In this document: positions 11,470 to 22,539 of the stretch, piece after piece
How positions within the stretch are numbered: the stretch's first letter is position 1
Layout of the letters: each line of letters opens with the position of its first letter
Assembly (NCBI RefSeq): GCF_032118995.1
Contig: NC_092653.1
Location: 24,013,202-24,077,201, forward strand
DNA length: 64,000 nucleotides
Direction: 5' to 3'
Origin: Asterias amurensis
Taxonomy: Eukaryota; Echinodermata; Asteroidea; Forcipulatida; Asteriidae
Made by a program: the position numbers and the translations under genes
The notes under the pieces: model-generated
Seen by the model: the letters and a program-made list of their open reading frames with translations, nothing else
What the model was told of the DNA's origin: nothing
Databases searched by the model: none

Positions 11470-12950
11470 TATATAAACTTTTGGTCCGTCTTCGAGAGCG
11501 GCTAGAGACACTCATCTTACCATTGCAGGCTGGTTTCGGATCCAATCGCAACACTGCTGAACAAATAGCATGTCTTCAAATGGCAATTGATGCGTGCCAC
11601 TCAAGAAAGCCGAGTCTGGTTATAAAAAGCTTTGTCGCCTTCTCCAAAGCATTCGACTGTGTCGACCGCGGGGCTCTGAGACAGATTCTGTCACTTTAAG
11701 GTATACCCACACCTTTCATCAACCAATAATTTCACCGTAAACCAATACATCTGCATGTGAGCGCACATCCGCAGGTTGCACGGACGAGTTTGACACAAAA
11801 TCTAGTGTGCTCCAGAGAGATACGCTGACACCCTACTTGTTTGTCATCGTCATTAACGCGTCATTGACGACATCTTATGCAAGTCGCTCACCCTAGAAGA
11901 TGCTTACACTGTGAGGAGACATGTTTCCGCACAGCGAACGGCCGTGAAAATCCATGCACTTGCCTACGCCGACAATGCTGTGCTATTTTCTGATGACCCA
12001 TCGCCAACTTCATCGCTTTTGAGGCAGCATCAGCCAAAGTAGGTCTGCAAGACGAAGCATGTACATTGGAGACATGGGAGACACTCCACACACTACTATC
12101 TGTACAACAACTGGCGTCCCTCTCGAGCCTGCGACAACTTTTGCAACCTGGGATGCAACATTGCAGATAGCAGAAGTGCCATTCAGTGACAACGGCAGCT
12201 GGCATTGGTCCCAGCACGCAAACTCACACCTGTGTGGGATGGGGTAGCCAGCGATAACACCAAAATGCAGCTCTTTCGGTCCACAGTCGAGGTGAAGCTC
12301 TAGCGATCACTGACACCATTACCAAGAATCTTGATGCTTTTCACTGTACTTTCATGCAGTATTGCCTTGGTATGTACTTTCCAGTACAACTATCCAACAC
12401 ATATTTGTACGCTTGCACATGCGTAGCACCTGCAACAACAATCCTGCTGAGAAGTTGTCTTTGTTTTATTGGCCAAGCTCTGCAAAGACCTGTAGAGGTG
12501 CCTTTCGGTCCCTTCTGACACACAAAACCAACCATCTGAACCCTTTCAACAGGGTGGAAGGCTGCGCTGTACCTACTACATATCGCAGGTTACAGACGAC
12601 CTCAACGCCATCGACATACAACATAATCAGGCTGTTCATGCTGCCCAGGATTGGCCTGGATGGCACAAACGAATTTCTAATATTGCAAAAACCTGTAATC
12701 ATAACGTCTCAAGCCTAGATCGCCCCCAAAAGATGAAAGATGGAGAAAAATCACAACTAAATGGCAAACTTCTCCAGGTTAAAAAAAATGTGGCAGACCT
12801 CCAACAAGATTGAGAGAGATAGTCAGCCTTGTGCAATCAACAATCTGGCAATGACATGCACAGAACAGAAATACTTGGCACAGTTTGGGAGACGCCTTCG
12901 CCCAGCAGTGGGATGACATGGATTAATGATGGTGATGATGATGATGAAAG
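11470..12950 (+). mobile_element. Non-LTR retrotransposon (LINE), decayed reverse-transcriptase region
   Basis: Translation shows reverse-transcriptase hallmarks: LPLQAGFGSNRNTAEQIACL, then a FSKAFDCVDRGALRQIL block (palm motif A), later LAYADNAVLFS (motif C, with the second catalytic aspartate of YADD changed to asparagine). The C-terminal part follows (HNQAVHAAQDWPGWH at about 12620 and the FAQQWDDM-like end at about 12905). A GATGATGATG tail at 12926-12950 is a typical LINE 3' simple repeat. Several frameshifts and stops split the frame, so this copy is dead. Endonuclease and ORF1 are not seen, consistent with 5' truncation. Confidence 0.85.
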
Positions 12951-13600
12951 CTATCTTTGAGGGTACAGGCAAGGATAAAATCTTCACCAAGCAATTCTTC
13001 TCAGGTTTTACTTGTGGGGATACCACCAACTTACCCTTTGAGCTGAAATTGATCCCCAAGAATAAATTCACAGTAACATCGGATGGACTTCTTAAACGCC
13101 TACAATCAGTGAACACCAAGAAAGCAATATGACAAGGGTTTTGATATCAAGATGCATCTTACAAGACCTGACTACTGAAAGTTCACCCTTGATATAAGCT
13201 GCATCTTCCAACAATATCGGACACTGGATGTGTTTCTGTTGCCTGGATAAAATGTCAACATGTCTCCCATTTGTAAGAAAGGAGACAGGTGTACAGCGGC
13301 AAGTGACTACCTGTGACCATCACATCCATCTGCAGTAAAAAACATTGAGCAATGGAACACTTTGATTATCATGAAATAAAAAGGCTCAAGATGATTTCAA
13401 CCACGAACAATCATGTAAAAACACAGCCTGTGATCAAAACTCAAGATCTTGCTAAAGCACTTGCTGATAATCGAGGCAAAGTTGATGTGATAGTGCTCAA
13501 TGTTTTGAAGGCCTTTGATTGTGTCCCTGGCCACCAGCTATTAAAGACAGTTTATCTGTTGAGTAAACCAAAGTATTTTCTGTCAGTGTGAACCTTATTG
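12951..13600 (+). mobile_element. Second LINE reverse-transcriptase fragment (different family)
   Basis: It starts directly after the GATGAT tail of the previous LINE. The translation follows the usual order of the N-terminal RT region: KIFTKQFFSGFTCGDTTNLP, FTVTSDGLLKRLQSVN, NVNMSPICKKGDR, then DLAKALADNRGKVDVIVLN with KAFDCVPGHQLL (motif A). The pieces lie in different frames, with stops between. The block after motif A is lost. The sequence differs from the preceding LINE, so two families abut. Confidence 0.8.
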
Positions 13601-14146
13601 GGCTAGAAACCAGAGACTACATATCTACTTCAACCACTAGAAACTCTGCCTTCACAGCCAACTGCAATACTGCTTTTATCAGTAAGCAGTAAGACCAAAC
13701 ACAAGAGCAGGAACTGCCAAATGAAGCTTAGCCAAGAAGTACAGTGTGCAACAGAGAACAGGATCAACACTATAAAATGACACTTACTAAGAACTAGCTG
13801 AGACTGCCAATGGCTTTCAGCAGAACAATAACTAATAACGCCTTGTACTTGGCATGTGTAGATGAATGGAGAGCACACCAAGGAGTAACTCTTACCAATA
13901 AACAATTGTTCCAACTACAGGAATTTGTTGCAATAAAGACATCCAACAAAATAGGGGTAAAAGGGGTTTGCTTCGAAAGACAAACTGGCTGGCAAAGCAG
14001 GGTGCGCTGCAGGAATGGATGAGATGTGCAAGTTCTTCTTTACCAGAGGCTACCGTGCCAAGCTAGAAATAAAAGACTAAGCAAAAGATATTGCTTGCGC
14101 CATTGATTGTACTCTTTTCATGCACACGGAAACTATAATTGACAGG
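13601..14146. other. Repeat-derived sequence, unclassified
   Basis: A 70-codon open stretch at 13810-14022 (beginning MAFSRTITNN, with the block CVDEWRAHQGVTL) is not recognised. It sits between a LINE and a SINE and is probably transposon debris. Confidence 0.3.
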
Positions 14147-14540
14147 CGTGTCATGTGGTTGAGCAGTCTAGTTCACTGGACCCAAGCTCTTGTGTTATCT
14201 CAGCAGCAGAGTTTGGATTTAAATCCCAGTCATGACACTTGTACCCTCTTGCAATGCACTTAACCATAAATGCTTCGTCAAAAGTTGGGAAGTTATTTCA
14301 TTCTGCTCTACCAGCCAGGCTTCTAGAGGATTACCCATGTCTACACCATTGCGGAGTGTGAAGGGGGTAACCCTGTTTCAGCACCAAGAGTAGGTGACAA
14401 TGTGCCCTGGTAGCAGCTGACTTTGGTCGGTAGCCCAAATTTGAAAGTGGAGCCCTCACCATGAAGTGTCCATCCGGACTTTTGATGTTAGGTGATCTCT
14501 CATAACAAATGTTTTCTTCAAGTAGAGGACAAAACTTCAT
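14147..14540 (+). mobile_element. tRNA-derived SINE, GGGGGTAACCCTGT family, copy 1
   Basis: The tRNA-like head has an A-box-like GTGGTTGAGCAGTCTAG and a B-box-like GTTTGGATTTAAATCCC. The body carries GGGGGTAACCCTGTTTCAGC, GTGACAATGTGCCCTGG and AAGTGTCCATCCGGAC. The same ordered body blocks appear at 33997-34320 and 34530-34770, which defines a family of about 350 bp. Confidence 0.7.
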
Positions 14541-15779
14541 GTCAAGTAGTAAAGTTTCAAGTCAATGCTTCGTTCTTTCAGAGACGTCAAAGCTAACACA
14601 TTGACTGAACTTAAAGAAATGGTCTTTCAAAGACAAGCAGATCAAAGATGCCCTCTAACTTTAGAGTAGGCCTGCTACCAATCTGTAGAAGGCCCATGGT
14701 TCAGACAATGAAGAGAGACCATGAGCCAAGAATAAGCAGGAAAAGTAAGGAAGAGTGTTCACTCACCAGTTAATATCATACACCGCTGTAGGAGATATTG
14801 GTAGAGAGACACCATCAAAAGCATGTGGCAACTGAAGCTGACGCATCATAAGAACAACAGTGTGGAAGATTCCTGGACACCTGTTTGTACATGTATCCAC
14901 ACTAGAAGCGGAAAACAAAGAAAATGATATCAAACAGGATTAAGATGTCGCAGATCTGTTCAGCAATAAGAATGTATGCCTGCCATTGCTCCTGATCAGG
15001 GATGAATGTTTGGAATGTAAATGCTTCATTCTTCATACCTTTTATAAGAAGAACAATCCAGCAGAGTTGTACATGCTACCAAATGTACAGATGTTACATT
15101 GCACATCTCAGCTTCCCTAGCATAGCTCTTTGAACAGTGACCAACTAGCAGATGATAAGTTCTGCTGCCTAAAAGCAGTCACCTAATCTTAGTCTGTCTC
15201 ATTAAGTGTCATTTTTTGAGCGACAGTGGAGCAGAAGTTAGCTCTATTCACTTCTCGGAATTATTCATCCCTAAGACATGATTTGCAATTTCTGCAACTT
15301 TTGGTGAGAAATTTCTCATAGGTTTGTGAGGCATAGTTCTCAATGGGTGTTTAAATTCAGCAACCCATCCTAGGCCCTGATTTCCTGAGACCTTTCAACC
15401 TGATGGTCGACATGCAACATAACCGACGCCTTGATGCATCAAAGTCACATAAAGTTACATGTAGTTCCATCTCTACTCAAATTTACTCCAACCTTTCACT
15501 ACTGGCTGAGTTTCTGACCATTACACAACCTTCAAGGATGCCCGCCAATGCACTGGAAGGATCAAGTCCAAGCATATGCCCAAATTCCACTTGCTGCAGC
15601 AGAGCAACCAGCGACTAACAGACTGGTTTTGAGATGGTTATCCAAGGAGGCCAGACACCTTGTCCTAAGCACTGAAGTCAAATCAAGTCACAAACTTCAT
15701 AGGAGGAAGACGCAGTCAAACATGATTTAACGCACAACACAGAAACAAAGTGACCTAGCTACATCATCAGCCTGTGCTC
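14541..15779. other. Unassigned sequence
   Basis: No gene and no clear element. Purine-rich stretches and short open frames are present. The last part (about 15390-15730) may belong to the Ty3/Gypsy fossil that follows, but the similarity is too weak to say. Confidence 0.4.
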
Positions 15780-16060
15780 CTTGTCTCCGAGTAGACTCAA
15801 CAACAGAAAACATTAATTTGAACTTATGTTGCAGCTCCGGACAGTCCGCCTCTCCATCAGCAATTTGGCATCAACGTTATACATGGTTCTAAATAAGACC
15901 TCAGGAAATTAGTGCCCCAGTGGGGACTACAGGACACTCAACATTCGCACAGTTCAAGATTATTACCGAATCCCCCCATATGCATGACTTCACAGCCTCG
16001 CTTAGTGGAGCCAAGATTTGCACCAAATACTGAACAGACACAAAGAACCAGGTCAATTAA
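15780..16060 (+). mobile_element. Ty3/Gypsy-type LTR retrotransposon fossil (pol fragment)
   Basis: The translation resembles the start of the reverse-transcriptase domain of Ty3/Gypsy elements (the block normally read as an 'SPWASPLH ... GDYR ... L' sequence). No LTRs, gag or integrase were recognised. The copy is broken in several places and looks old. Confidence 0.6.
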
Positions 16061-16377
16061 ATGTTCAACCCCATGCTCCTTTTGGGTTTAATATTTTACT
16101 GATGTCTTTATCAGAATTGTTTTGATTATATTGTCATGTCACAGTTGTTGAGAATCAACACATTTCTAGAGTTGTTTATTGGTTTACTCTACCAGTTAGT
16201 TTTCAAGTTCACAAACAAACCTGTGTGTAGAGCAAGGCCATCAAGATAGCAACCTATTCTTATAAACATCAAAACCTAACATTTGTTGAAACCCTTGTCA
16301 AATTTGTTGCAAATGTAAGTAAGAGTTTGATGAACAAAGTTTAACAATTGGTGCAGAAGTTTTTCTTTTTCAGATAC

Positions 16378-16500
16378 TTGGCAGGCAGTACTCAACAACA
16401 TACACCTTTCCGCTGGCCCTATTTGGAAAAACTCAACGAGCATCCCTCATCCGACTAGTATGGATTTGGAATGAGAGCATTGTAGTGTCAAGGTGTCACA
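16378..16500 (+). other. Exon-like segment after a strong splice acceptor
   Basis: A pyrimidine tract TTTTTCTTTTTCAG is followed by about 40 open codons (ILGRQYSTTYTFPLALFGKT near the start). No good donor closes it and the family is unknown. It precedes the noncoding exon-like blocks at 17601 and 18113 and could be the 5' part of the same transcript; that is a guess. Confidence 0.2.
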
Positions 16501-16980
16501 GTGGGGTATGTTCAATTTTAATATTGAGATGATTTTATTATGAGTATAATTTCCAATACTAATGCAGGGAAATTTGTTGTCCTTTTGCAATTCATGTGAA
16601 GTAAAAACTAAGCTTTTGTTTAATAATCTTTTACAGAGAAGGAAACAGATACATGTAAAATGTTTGGAGTTGTAAGTTAAGAGATTATGAGTCACTGATG
16701 ATAACAAATGTTTTTTCATTTTTACTTTGAATCTTAGTGCTGAAAAAATGCCATGAGACCGAAAATATGTCTTGTTGACTTTGCTGCGAATATTGTGCAG
16801 AACTTAAATGCTGTCTCTGTTGTAAACACAAGTAGTAGACATGTGAATGCAGAGTTGGGATGTTAGAATATTGTTTAAGTATAAGCTTAAATTATAATAC
16901 AGTGTGTCGCCAGATCATTCTGCTGTAATGTGATTCCATGCAGATGTTCAAAATTTAAAGTACACACCTTTTTCTGTATT

Positions 16981-17385
16981 GAGCCTGCAGAAAAGATTGG
17001 CGAGCCCAGAGACGGCACGGTAAGGCACTGATGGACGAGCCTGGAGACAGACGGCACAGTGAGGCGCTGATGAATGAGCCCAGAGACAGGACGGCACGGC
17101 GAGCGATCACAGTTGAGTCTTAGACAAGACGGCACGGTGAAGCACTGATGGATGAGCCTGGAGACAGACGGCACAGTGAGGCGCTGATGCATGAGCCCAG
17201 AGACGGGACGGGACGGCGAGGCGCTCACGGTTGAGTCTGAGACAAGATGGCATGGTGAAGCACTGATGGATGAGCCTGGAGACAGACGGCACAGTGAGGC
17301 GCTGATGAATGAGTCCAGAGACAGGAAGGCACGGCGCTCACGGTTGAGCCTGAGACAAGACGGCATGGTGAGGCGCTGATGGGTG
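16981..17385 (+). repeat. GC-rich minisatellite, ~39-bp units in a ~118-bp higher-order repeat
   Basis: GATGAGCCTGGAGACAGACG occurs at 117-118-bp spacing (about 17035, 17152 and 17270). Each 118-bp block consists of three related ~39-bp subunits (GAGCCTGGAGACAGACGG, GAGCCCAGAGACGGGACGG and GAGTCTGAGACAAGACGG types). GC content is far above the surroundings. The long minus-strand open frames here come from the repeat phase and are not taken as genes. Confidence 0.85.
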
Positions 17386-17600
17386 TATCTTTCATGGATA
17401 GTAGATCTACATATACAAAGCAGAAGAAGCTTGAAAGACAGAATGAAATTCCCATCAGTTCCCATCAGGTACAGTGATTATTATTAAGAGTGGTTTTTAC
17501 CAAATGAAAATAAAAAATGTGCAGAGTAGAGTAGTTACAATGATAGCTGAACTGACAAAGTGTGACCCATATATAATTGTGATATTGTGATTCTATGCAG

Positions 17601-17749
17601 ATACTGTCAGAGGATGGGATCCTAGATGGTGGACTGATTTAATGCGTGCTGCAATACCTCAAACTTGCAGAGAAGTTCGATGACAGACAAGGATCCAGTA
17701 CTTGATCTACATAAGCAGCACCTCTTGAACTTTTATACCCAACAATCAG
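17601..17749 (+). ncRNA. Candidate noncoding exon
   Basis: 149 bases between an acceptor (TTCTATGCAG) and a perfect donor (AATCAG, then GTGAGT). All three forward frames contain stops, so it does not encode protein. It lies 360 bases before the array of exon-like blocks at 18113 and shares the CAG/GTGAGT style. Transcription is unproven. Confidence 0.35.
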
Positions 17750-18112
17750 GTGAGTTGACCTTGCAGATAAATTTACACAGAAATGATTGAAACATTTTTT
17801 GGGCAACTGTTTTTTTACCTGCATGTCATCTCATTTGTCAAAGACTTTTAAATTACACAAAAACAATTGTACACCTGTTAGGAAGTGAACCAAAAAGCCA
17901 ATTGTGTTGGTTTTTCAATAGAACTCTGTCAGGTTTTGTTTAATAAGTTTTATACAGGCACAGTAAGTTTTCTGCTGTATCATGGCCATGAAAAATGTTT
18001 GCTGCCGTTGTTGTTGGTTGTTTTTTTTTATTCCTTGTTGTTAACTGGACTATTATTATCCAACATTATCAAATCTGGTGTTAAGATATAATTGAAATAT
18101 TTGACATTTCAG

Positions 18113-19393
18113 GAGGACTCTACAACTGAAAACATGAAGGGAAACATGTATGAGAACTAGATGTACATTAACTGCACCTAGCAAGATGAGAAATTTCAGC
18201 TGACACTGTATGAGGTGAGTTCATATATGTAATAGACATGACACTGTTGTTTGTTGTTGTCATTGTCATTGTCATTGTCATTGTCAATGTCGTTGGCATT
18301 GTCGTTGGCGTTGTTGTTGTTAATTGGAGTGTTATTATCTAACATTGTCAAATCTTGTGTTAAAGATATCATTGATATATTTGACATTTCAGGAGGACAC
18401 TTCAACTGAAAACATGACGGGAATTGTGTATGAGAACTAGATAAACATTTACTGCACCTAGCAAGATGAGAAATTTCAGCAGACATAAACACTGAGGTGA
18501 GTTCATATATGTAACTTTCTTAATAGACATGACGCTGTTGTGGCTGTTTTTTGTTGTTGTTGCCATTGTCGTTGCCGTTGTTGATGTCGTTGTCGTTGTC
18601 GTTGGCGTTGGCGTTGGCGTTGTTAATTGGGCTGTTATTATCCAACATTGTCAAATCTGGTGTTAAAGATATCCTTGAAATGTTTGACATTTCAGGAGGA
18701 CACTTCAACTGAAAACATGACGGGAAACATGTATGAGAACTAGATATACATTTACTGCACCTAGCAAGATGAGAAATTTCAGCAGACATAAACACTGAGG
18801 TGAGTTCATATATGTAACTTTCTTAATAGACATGACGCTGTTGCTGTGGCTGTTGTTTGTTGTTGTTGTCATTGTCGTTGTCGTTGTTGATGTCGTTGTC
18901 GTTGGCGTTGGCGTTGTTAATTGGACTGTTATTATCCAACATTGTCAAATCTGGTATTAAAGATATCCTTGAAATATTTGTCATTTCAGGAGGACACTTC
19001 AACTGAAAACATGACGGGAATTGTGTATGAGAACTAGATATACATTTACTGCACCTAGCAAGACGAGAAATTTCAGCAGACATAAACACTGAGGTGAGTT
19101 CATATATGTAACTTTCTTAATAGACATTACGCTGTTGCTGTGGCTGTTGTTTGTTGTTGTTGTTGTTGTCATTGTCGTTGTCGTTGTTGATGTCGTTGTC
19201 GTTGGCGTTGGCGTTGTTAATTGGACTGTTATTATCCAACATTGTCAAATCTGGTGTTAAAGATATCCATGAAATGTTTGACATTTCAGGAGGACACTTC
19301 AACTGAAAACATGACGGGAAACATGTATGAGAACTAGATATACATTTACTGCACCTACCAAGATGAGAAATTTCAGCTGACATAAACACTAAG
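18113..19393 (+). ncRNA. Tandem array of five exon-like blocks with consensus splice sites
   Basis: Five copies of a 102-104-base block at 18113-18214, 18393-18496, 18696-18799, 18990-19093 and 19290-19393. Each is preceded by an acceptor (TTTGACATTTCAG, or TCATTTCAG in the fourth) and followed by GAG or AAG plus GTGAGTTCATA, a near-perfect donor. The intervening ~190-280 bases hold a GTTGTC/GTTGGC simple repeat that differs in length between copies. All forward frames have stops inside each block, so a spliced product would be noncoding. The repeat period is about 280-303 bases. Minus-strand open frames of 88-98 codons repeat with the array. This may be a lncRNA with duplicated exons, or a satellite whose unit happens to hold splice-like sites. 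Confidence 0.5.
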
Positions 19394-20924
19394 GTGAGTT
19401 CATACAATGTGTAACTTTTTTAATAGACATGACAGTGTCATGAAGCCATGAAACTACATGGGTGTGTGACCCTTTAGGGGCAATCCCAGCCATATCTTGT
19501 TGGGCCCCCCTGCCCCCTTTCAATGTTGGTTCTGATTGCACGGTCTTCTGCATTCAAATCAACATTGAGCGGGGGGACTGCGGACGGGGAAGAGATGATT
19601 ATTGTCAGTGGGAAGTGTACATGGAATGGTTTTATGTACTGTTAGGAATGGGTGGCCAAGAATTTTGGCCAGGAATGTAGTTTGGATTTGCAGTTTTCTT
19701 AAACAAGCTTCTTTTTGGTGCTCTCTTAATGTCATTTCTATTTAGAAGATAACCTGACAAGGACGGTGAAAACAATAACACTGTCTCGGTGTGATTTGTA
19801 CAACTCCTACATAAATGAATTGTAACATTGTGTTCTGGGAAACTTAAAAAGTCCAGATATCCAATTTCAAATGGAGGGAACTTAGGGGCACCAGCTCCCC
19901 CCCAGCTCTAAGTTCTGTTCCTGTGGTGCCATGTCTCTATAGGGGTTTGTCAAATAACATGCAAGAATTTAACTGAAAATAATAGTTTGTCAACCGTGAA
20001 ATGCTTGCATGAAATCCGAACAACTGCATTTTATTGTAGTATAAGGCTCAACAGATTCACACGATAAAAAGTTGACAGTTGTTTGTATTGTGTTTCCATA
20101 CAGATAGAGGACTACATGTCGATCATCGATATGACTCATTTGAAATAAGGGCCTCAAGAGTGACACCACAAAGCTATGAAGCAAGCAAAGACAAGGAGAC
20201 CTGAACACCACGAACACCATCAAACCATGCAAGCAAAGACAATACAGAAAAAGGAACAACTAGACATCAACGAAAAAAACTGTTTGTACTGAACAACTTT
20301 ATCAAGGGTTATCAACTGTGATCATAGCCAACTTCTTTCGGACAATCGCAATTTAATGATAATGGTTAAACCTATACAACCTGAATCAACTCGTCAGCTC
20401 AATGCTATAAGGCCATTTAACTGCAATTTCAAACTGGTAATGATAAAAAGGTTTTTAAATGAAAACAAATCAACACATTTGAAAGAAATTAATCAAAATC
20501 AATAAATAAATGTTTTACTTAGAAAATGGTTGTTCTTTTAGCAAAAAAAAGGACTTTGAAGACTAATTTGATCAACTAACTCTATTATAACCAGAAGCTC
20601 CAAAATATAGAGGGGTATATTATCAAACCCATACAATTTGCACTAATGACCTTATAGTTCTGAGCAGACGAGCTGTGGTTGATTCGTTGGACGTGTCGTT
20701 TCATTCAATCGAGGCATCGCGACACTGACCGATAGCTGCAAGACCGACAGCTGCAATCAAGTACAAGAACTGAAAGTGAGAACTTACAGAAATGAACTCT
20801 ATACTTGTACATATTCTACAGTTTCTATGTAGTGTAGTTTAATTTATACCTAAAGTTTATACTTTAGCTCACAATTGTTTCAGTATATGAGGGTATAAGT
20901 ACAAAAGGACCATAAAACAAGCTA
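19394..20924. other. Noncoding sequence between arrays
   Basis: No gene or classified repeat is seen. An acceptor-like TTTCCATACAG ends at 20102, similar to those at 16940 and 17600, and could belong to the same hypothetical transcript. Confidence 0.4.
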
Positions 20925-21140
20925 AATGGAGTTGGGCTGGACACACTGCCCCCCAAAAATGTCAAAAGATGGACAACAACATTAATGGATTGGCAACCAA
21001 GGATCAGGAAAAGAGGTAGACAGAGGAGAAATGACATCAGGGTTTATGCAGGCTCAACATGGACCATAACTGCATGAAATAGAAATGAATGGCGTCTACA
21101 TGAGGAGAGCTACATCTTACACTGGATGAACACATCCTAA
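20925..21140 (+). mobile_element. LINE 3' fragment (end of the reverse-transcriptase ORF)
   Basis: The translation resembles the common LINE ORF2 end: a W-AGH start (GWAGHT-like), then a basic KR-rich stretch with W and R residues, then an 'H-LDEHI' end. Stops and shifts break it. It lies directly before the Penelope-like 3' end. Confidence 0.6.
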
Positions 21141-21175
21141 ATGATGTATATGGGAGTTTATTTAAGAACACCGAG

Positions 21176-22330
21176 CACGGGGAGGCTTCGAGAAATCAGC
21201 CATCCTCAAACACTCACACATTACAGACCACCAAGGTGACTGGGAAGCAGCAGAAATCAACACTCCTATCAAGGCATGGCACCCGAGTTGTATCAGAGTC
21301 GCCATCGAGATCCACAAACACGACACCGAACCTCAAGGCGAAAGCTTCCATATCAGTGACATCTCTACACCTTCTCCCGACCAATGGATCTCCTATATCC
21401 ACGGTCACTCCTTATAGGTACCCCCCTCCCTTTAGTCTCCTCCTGTCACCCATTATTTAGACTGCTTTGGGTCGTCTATACCCTCAGTCCCCTAGGCGTC
21501 GTACTTCAAGATTCAGCTTCAACATCAGTGACATCTCTACACCTTCTCCCGACCAATGGATCTCCTATATCCACGGTCACTCCTTATAGGTACCCCCTCC
21601 CTTTAGTCTCCTCCTGTCACCCATTATTAAGACTGCTTTGGGTCGTCTATACCCTCAGTCCCCTAGGCGTTGTACTTCAAGATTCAGCTTCAACATCAGT
21701 GACATCTCTACACCGACTCCCGACCAATGGATCTCCTATATCCACGGTCACTCCCTAGGTACCCCTCCCTCCCTTTAGCCTCCTCCTGTCACCCACCATT
21801 TAGACTGCTTTGGGTCGTCTATACCCTCAGTCCTCTATACTAGGCTTCGTACTTCAAGGCGTCAGCTTCCACATCAGTGACATCTCTACCCCTTCTCCCG
21901 ACCAATGGATCTCCTATATCCACGGTCACTCCCTAGGTACCCCCTCCCTTTAGTCTCCTCCTGTCACCCACCATTTAGACTGATTTGGGTCATCTATACC
22001 CTCAGTCCCCCTAGGCCCCACACCCTCACTGACCCCTGTGCAGGTTCCTACTGACACAGTTCATCAGTGAGTACACACTCCACACACACAACTCCCAGGA
22101 TCCTGAGTAGGATCCAGTTGTCCTGCATCACCGAGCTCCATATCCCGCCTTGGTGCAACACCACGCTTATCCGCATCGTCAGTACTTAGCAGCATGCAGC
22201 ATCAGAGTGCAGCTTTCTCCAAAAGACATTGAGAGCATACTGATCGAAACATCGAGTTGAAACCAGCAACGGCTCTTTTCAGAACCACCCCAACTCGTTT
22301 ACATGGTGTTTTACCACAAACCTTACCAAA
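21176..22330 (+). mobile_element. Penelope-like element, 3' end with tandem terminal repeats
   Basis: From 21184 one frame reads through the typical Penelope C-terminus: GFEKSAILKHSHITDHQGDW, then INTPIKAWHPSCIRVAIEIH, then GESFHISDISTPSPDQW. The last piece is then repeated in tandem (see next entry). The 3' flank ends near CATGGTGTTTTACCACAAACC at 22301-22321, a motif that recurs in the window. Reverse transcriptase and GIY-YIG catalytic parts are missing, so this is a 5'-truncated dead copy. Confidence 0.75.
21352..22015 (+). repeat. 172-178-bp tandem array derived from the Penelope 3' end
   Basis: ATCAGTGACATCTCTACACC starts at 21352, 21524, 21695 and 21873 (third base block slightly varied in later units). 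Units differ by a few bases, so the array is fairly young. Each unit starts with the Penelope C-terminal codons and continues into the 3' noncoding part (CCTTTAGTCTCCTCCTGTCA, TTTGGGTCGTCTATACCCTC). Terminal tandem copies are a known habit of Penelope elements. Confidence 0.8.
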
Positions 22331-22539
22331 TGTATATAATATGAGGGTAGTTAAAATCTTAAAATGCTAGGAGTTGTGCCCCTGCTCTGCAAGTTCTTAA
22401 ATCAGAAACATAAAAAAGTAGCTTTATGAAAGGTGTACTTTTGTAGAGGGTGTTATTTAGATTGAATTACGTACATAATGTGTACCATACTTCAGTGTTT
22501 GAAACTGTTACTGTGTGTACAAACACTCAATGTTATAAG

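Noticed and set aside
16887-17465. Long minus-strand frame (192 codons) over the minisatellite
   Set aside because: It is a product of the 117-118-bp period being divisible or nearly divisible by three; the composition is repeat-driven.
18196-19407. Four repeated minus-strand open frames of 88-98 codons, starting MFMSAEISHLARCSKC in several copies
   Set aside because: They repeat because the DNA is tandemly duplicated; the C-terminal asparagine/aspartate runs are the GTTGTC simple repeat read backwards. Changes show no synonymous bias by eye.
21384-21758. 124-codon plus-strand frame with repeated SVTSLHLLPTNGSPISTV-type blocks
   Set aside because: It is an out-of-frame reading of the Penelope-derived tandem array.
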